This document shows positions 6,771 to 9,697 of a stretch of 9,697 nt of DNA, one piece after another (position 1 is the stretch's first letter; every line of letters starts with the position of its first letter). A program made the position numbers and the translations under genes. Location: the NCBI GenBank assembly GCA_018400515.1, contig JAGYMR010000092.1, positions 1-9,697 of the forward strand, written 5' to 3'. The notes beneath the pieces are model-generated. The model saw nothing but the letters and a program-made list of their open reading frames with translations, searched no databases and was not told the DNA's origin. This stretch comes from Tangfeifania sp. GTDB taxonomy: Bacteria > Bacteroidota > Bacteroidia > Bacteroidales > Prolixibacteraceae.

Positions 6771-7799
6771 TTATAACAAAAGAATTTCACGGAGAACAAA
6801 AAGAAAATAGACCCCCAACAGCACATAGCCTGCAAATTTTCCGATCCGCCATTTGCTGAAAACGAGGATAAGGACAAGCAGGATCACTGATCCGAACAAA
6901 ATATAGACGGACCGGATAATATCTCCCCCGGCTGCTACTGTTCCTCCGAAGAACAGAATAAAAAAAGAGAGCGGCAATCCCAGTCCCACGAGGATATCGA
7001 AAATATTGGAGCCGATAGCATTACTTACCGCCATATCGCCCCGTCCCTGCCGGGCTACGATCATGGATGAAAAAAGGTCGGGAATAGAGGTTCCCACGGC
7101 CAGAACGGTCAGGGCAATGATCGCTTCAGGGACATTCAGTGCCAGGGAGATATCCACGGCCAGCTCCACCAATGCCCAGCTAAGCCCTGCAATCAGGAGG
7201 ATGGAAAGTCCAAAAACACGATAATAATGTTCTTTCTGTGGAAAAATACGGCACAGAATCCGGTCGAGAACCCCGACAATTCCTTTTTTTCCGCAATCCC
7301 GCGCTTCAGGTTCATCGTAAGGACGTTCGGGATAGGGCAGGATCTTTTTCCAGTAAACGACGGCAACCACATAAACACCATAAACCAGGAGCAAAACAAC
7401 GGCTTCCGGAAGGGTTATATTTCCATCCCAGATAAAAAAGACCAGCAACCCCACAGCCAGCGTGTAAAAAATTAAATCGCGGGTGGCCGGCTGCCAGCTC
7501 AGTTTTGCTTTCCGCACCAGGGCGGCCGCCCCTACAATCGCGAGCAAATTAAAAATGGCGCTTCCCACAATGCTTCCGATCCCGATCGCCTGGTGTTCTC
7601 CGGGCTTAAATACGGAAAAAAGGGCCACAAACAATTCGGGAGCACTGGAGCCCACAGCCATTAAGGTCGCTCCAGCAGCATCGCTCGAAAGGCGGAGATC
7701 TCCGGAGATCTTATCCAAGGAGGCAATAAAAAACAGATCGACAATACGGGCAAGCAAAACAAAACAGACCAGCATTGCAAGGGTCGAAAAAAATACCAT
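6771..7799 (-). CDS. Calcium/sodium antiporter (CaCA superfamily, NCKX/YrbG-like)
   Basis: A 342-residue polytopic membrane protein with about ten hydrophobic segments in two inverted halves, split by a hydrophilic loop (about 150-195). The two alpha-repeats are clear: GATLMAVGSSAPEL (43-56, E55) with GSIVGSAIFN (75-84), and LAVGTSIPDL (233-242, D241) with SNAIGSNIFD (259-268, D268). These residues line the ion sites in the CaCA superfamily, which exchanges Na+ (with or without K+) for Ca2+ across the membrane. The second repeat, with GTSIPDL and ARQGRGDMAVSN, closely resembles animal NCKX (SLC24) exchangers. Length fits bacterial CaCA proteins. ATG at 7799 lies 15 bp after the tatA-like stop and the gene is followed 28 bp later by the ABC ATPase, so it is an internal gene of the minus-strand operon. 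Confidence 0.92.
   Translation of the reverse strand: MVFFSTLAMLVCFVLLARIVDLFFIASLDKISGDLRLSSDAAGATLMAVGSSAPELFVALFSVFKPGEHQAIGIGSIVGSAIFNLLAIVGAAALVRKAKLSWQPATRDLIFYTLAVGLLVFFIWDGNITLPEAVVLLLVYGVYVVAVVYWKKILPYPERPYDEPEARDCGKKGIVGVLDRILCRIFPQKEHYYRVFGLSILLIAGLSWALVELAVDISLALNVPEAIIALTVLAVGTSIPDLFSSMIVARQGRGDMAVSNAIGSNIFDILVGLGLPLSFFILFFGGTVAAGGDIIRSVYILFGSVILLVLILVFSKWRIGKFAGYVLLGVYFLFVLREILLL
7696..7711. repeat. 16-bp perfect palindrome inside the exchanger gene
   Basis: The sequence AGATCTCCGGAGATCT equals its own reverse complement, and the flanking base pair no longer matches. It lies near the 5' end of the exchanger coding region and encodes part of the K-I-S-G-D-L segment. It may be chance or codon-driven. 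No regulatory role is shown. Confidence 0.4.
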
Positions 7800-7814
7800 T
7801 TTCCCTGGTTTTAA

Positions 7815-8267
7815 TTAATCTTCAAAAGGTTCATCCGAATCTTTTCCAGTGTCTTTAGAGTATGCGCTATCCGTTGCCCGGGAGGGTTTCTCAGGACCGG
7901 GCTTCTTTTTCACATCCGAATCGGTCTGGCCGGCATTTTGGTTCATCTCACCGGTTTGTTCATTGATATCCTCCGAAACTTTATCAACCCCTTTCTCCAC
8001 CTCCGAGGTCTGTTCATCGATCTCATGCTTGAATTCGTCGGTTTTCTTCCGGACATTCTCTTTGATATCGTTAAAATCCTTTTTTATATCGGAAGTGTTT
8101 TCATCAATCTCCCTTCTGATCTCATTGGTTGCTTTCCTGAATTCCCGCAGCCCCTTTCCGAGAGTTTTGGCAATGTCAGGGATGGCTTTAGCTCCGAAGA
8201 AAAGCAAAGCAAGCAGCATTACCAAAACAAGTTCTCCCCCACTGATAAATAAAATAGAATCTGCCAT
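7815..8267 (-). CDS. tatA: TatA/TatB-family Sec-independent translocase protein with long acidic tail
   Basis: A 150-residue protein with the TatA/B layout: a short N-terminus, one transmembrane helix (about 12-24, ELVLVMLLALLFF), a hinge FGAKAIPD (24-31), and an amphipathic helix DIAKTLGKGLREFRKA (31-46). TatA-type proteins form the pore or recruitment element for export of folded proteins with TatC, and no tatC is in this window. The family usually ends at 60-90 residues. Here a long hydrophilic tail (50-150) follows, with helical, coiled-coil-like character to about residue 108 and a disordered acidic end. An imperfect motif recurs at 53, 82 and 100 (EIDENTSD, EIDEQTSE, DINEQTGE). I start at ATG 8267, which gives the standard MADSILFISGGE N-terminus. 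The candidate promoter lies just upstream. It could be called TatB by tail length. Confidence 0.85.
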   Translation of the reverse strand: MADSILFISGGELVLVMLLALLFFGAKAIPDIAKTLGKGLREFRKATNEIRREIDENTSDIKKDFNDIKENVRKKTDEFKHEIDEQTSEVEKGVDKVSEDINEQTGEMNQNAGQTDSDVKKKPGPEKPSRATDSAYSKDTGKDSDEPFED

Positions 8268-8286
8268 CGCAATCTGTTTAGTGGTA

Positions 8287-8294
8287 CAAATATA
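8287..8294 (-). promoter_or_regulatory. Candidate Bacteroidetes -7 promoter box upstream of tatA
   Basis: On the minus strand these bases read TATATTTG, an exact match to the Bacteroidetes -7 consensus TAnnTTTG. Transcription would start near 8280, about 13 bases before the ATG at 8267 and well after the secDF terminator. The nearest TTTG upstream (8309-8312) is 14 bp away, closer than the usual roughly 20-bp spacing for the -33 element, so the second box is weak or missing. Confidence 0.45.
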
Positions 8295-8352
8295 CAAATT
8301 GGATCAATCAAACCTCCGTGCCCGGAATAAAAAAAGAAGCGGGCCAGTAATG

Positions 8353-8389
8353 AAAAAGATAAGACGACTCCCGGCGATCCGGGAGTCGT
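8353..8389 (-). terminator. Rho-independent terminator of secDF
   Basis: A perfect 11-bp stem (8364-8374 with 8379-8389) encloses a four-base loop. It lies 17 bp downstream of the secDF stop on the minus strand. After one mismatch, four more A-U pairs can extend the stem (8359-8362 with 8391-8394). On the minus strand the run CTTTTT (8358-8353) then follows. It separates secDF from the tatA unit. The plus-strand reading also has a short T run after the stem, but no plus-strand gene ends here. Confidence 0.85.
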
Positions 8390-8406
8390 TTTATTGGGTC
8401 AAACGT

Positions 8407-9697
8407 TTATTTTTTCCGTCGGACCGTTCCTTTAGCGATCCTTTTCTGGAATTCGTAGGAGATGGGTGTCGCCACAAAAAGTGAGGAGTAAGTACCCACC
8501 AGAACGCCCACCAGCAATGCAAACGTAAAGCCGCGGATCGTTTCTCCACCGAACAGGAAAATAGCCAGAAGCACAACAAAAGTTGAAAGGGATGTGCTGA
8601 AAGTACGGCGGAGGGTACTGTTCAGGGCCTCATCGGTATTCTGGACCCGGTCCCGTTTGGGATGGAGTTTCAGAAACTCCCTGATCCGGTCAAAGACAAC
8701 CACCGTATCGTTAATGGAGTACCCCAGAACGGTCAGGATGGCTGCAATAAATGCCTGGTCGATCTCCAGTGAGAAGGGAAGGGCATTGTAGAGCAGGGAG
8801 AAGATCCCCAGCACGATCAGTGAATCGTGGGCAAGGGCCGCCACTGCCCCCAGACCGTAACGCCAGTTGCTGAAACGGATCAGAATATACACAAATATAA
8901 TCACCAGGGCGAAACTGATGGCGATCACCGAATCTTTCCGGATATCGTCGGAGATGGTGGGCCCCACCTTTTGGGAACTCATCTGATACTCCTCGGTAAA
9001 TTCCTCCAGGGTAACATCTTTATCGATCAGGTTCGCTTCCTGCAGTCCGCTCATCAGCAAGGCCTCCACCTCATTGTCGACATTTTCACTGTTGTCACCG
9101 ATCTTGTAGTCGGTCGTGATGCGGACCTGGTTAGCGGCACCGAACGTTTTTACTTCCGGAACTTCGCCATAAACACTGCCCAGGGCCTCCTGCACATCAC
9201 TCACCTGAACATCTTCCTGGAAACGGACGACATAGGTGCGTCCCCCTTTGAAATCGATGCCGTAATTCAGCCCGCGGACAAAGAGGGAACCAACCGCCAG
9301 AATAATGAATGTTCCGGAGATAATGTAAGCCACCTTCCGTTTTTCCAGAAATTTGATGGAGGTGTTCCGCAGCCAGTTCTGGGTAAAAGAGGAGCTGAAC
9401 AGAATCTTTTTATTTCCCTTCAGCCTCCAGTCAAAAATCAGCCGTGTTAAAAGAATCCCGCTAAAGAGGGACGTCAGGATACCAATGATCAGGGTCGTGG
9501 CAAAACCTTTGATGGGGCCGGATCCAAAGACATACAGCACGATTCCGGTAAGCAGGGTGGTCACCTGTCCGTCGATAATAGCGGAATAGGCATTTTTGTA
9601 CCCGTCGGAGATGGCCAGTTTCAATCCTTTTCCTGCCCGCAACTCTTCCTGGACCCTTTCATATATCAGCACGTTGGCATCTACCGACATCCCGATG
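8407..9697 (-). CDS. secDF: Protein translocase SecDF fusion, C-terminal part (5' end outside window)
   Basis: An open frame of about 430 codons enters from the right edge (coordinates fall along the gene) and stops at TAA 8407-8409. Counting from the Met at 9690, the first part is the end of SecD: MSVDANVLIYERVQEEL (1-17, the conserved SVDAN aspartate) and the last SecD membrane helices to about 88. A linker leads into SecF: a first helix (about 120-140), LNYGIDFKGG (141-150), a periplasmic domain (to about 250), then five helices with SINDTVVVFDRIRE (325-338). SecD and SecF use the proton-motive force to help complete Sec-dependent protein export. The single-polypeptide fusion is usual in Bacteroidetes. 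The Met at 9690 is internal, since the frame continues upstream with Ile-Gly. The basic tail RRKK is unremarkable. Confidence 0.95.
   Translation of the reverse strand, partial: IGMSVDANVLIYERVQEELRAGKGLKLAISDGYKNAYSAIIDGQVTTLLTGIVLYVFGSGPIKGFATTLIIGILTSLFSGILLTRLIFDWRLKGNKKILFSSSFTQNWLRNTSIKFLEKRKVAYIISGTFIILAVGSLFVRGLNYGIDFKGGRTYVVRFQEDVQVSDVQEALGSVYGEVPEVKTFGAANQVRITTDYKIGDNSENVDNEVEALLMSGLQEANLIDKDVTLEEFTEEYQMSSQKVGPTISDDIRKDSVIAISFALVIIFVYILIRFSNWRYGLGAVAALAHDSLIVLGIFSLLYNALPFSLEIDQAFIAAILTVLGYSINDTVVVFDRIREFLKLHPKRDRVQNTDEALNSTLRRTFSTSLSTFVVLLAIFLFGGETIRGFTFALLVGVLVGTYSSLFVATPISYEFQKRIAKGTVRRKK

Noticed and set aside
7849..8484. 211-codon plus-strand open frame opposite tatA
   Set aside because: It lies antisense to a clearly recognised TatA-like protein and the secDF terminator, and its Ser/Phe-rich product mirrors the acidic, lysine-rich tail.

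Overview
The window looks like chromosomal DNA from a member of the Bacteroidetes, probably near Bacteroidales/Marinilabiliales. The signs are a fused SecD-SecF protein, a TIGR02757/DUF2400 protein, a DUF7033-type deacetylase-like protein, A-rich or absent Shine-Dalgarno sequences, and a TAnnTTTG promoter box. No tRNA, rRNA, CRISPR array, insertion sequence or prophage gene is visible. Coding density is very high: nearly every junction is an overlap or a gap below 100 bp, and no stretch over 300 bp lacks a gene.

Left part, plus strand (1-3568): the C-terminal end of a RadC/JAB-domain protein, then three tightly overlapping genes. These encode a DUF7033/CE4-like protein with an altered metal triad, a FemAB/GNAT-fold acyltransferase, and a classical NodB-type polysaccharide deacetylase. 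None has an obvious signal peptide. The set suggests enzymes that remodel acyl groups on a sugar or lipid-linked precursor inside the cell. This is the least characterised part of the window.

Right part, minus strand (9697 down to 3576). First comes the secDF fusion gene (5' end outside the window), closed by a strong hairpin terminator. A candidate promoter then starts a run of tatA-like, an NCKX-like Na+/Ca2+ exchanger, lolD-like ABC ATPase, TIGR02757 protein, tRNA1(Val) A37 methyltransferase and a PAPS-dependent sulfotransferase. Junctions inside this run are 15 bp, 28 bp, a 1-bp overlap (TAATG), 1 bp (TGAAATG) and 77 bp. The sulfotransferase is set off from the rest by the 77-bp AT-rich gap and converges tail-to-tail with the deacetylase cassette, 7 bp apart.

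Functionally the minus-strand run is a mixed envelope and housekeeping operon: Sec and Tat export, ion exchange, lipoprotein release, tRNA modification. The two convergent units in the left half may both modify surface glycans. The main points of interest are the acyl-swapping cassette, the altered metal triad of its first protein, HhH-GPD-glycosylase-like motifs in the TIGR02757 protein, the repeat-bearing tail of the TatA-like protein, and NCKX-type acidic residues in the exchanger.
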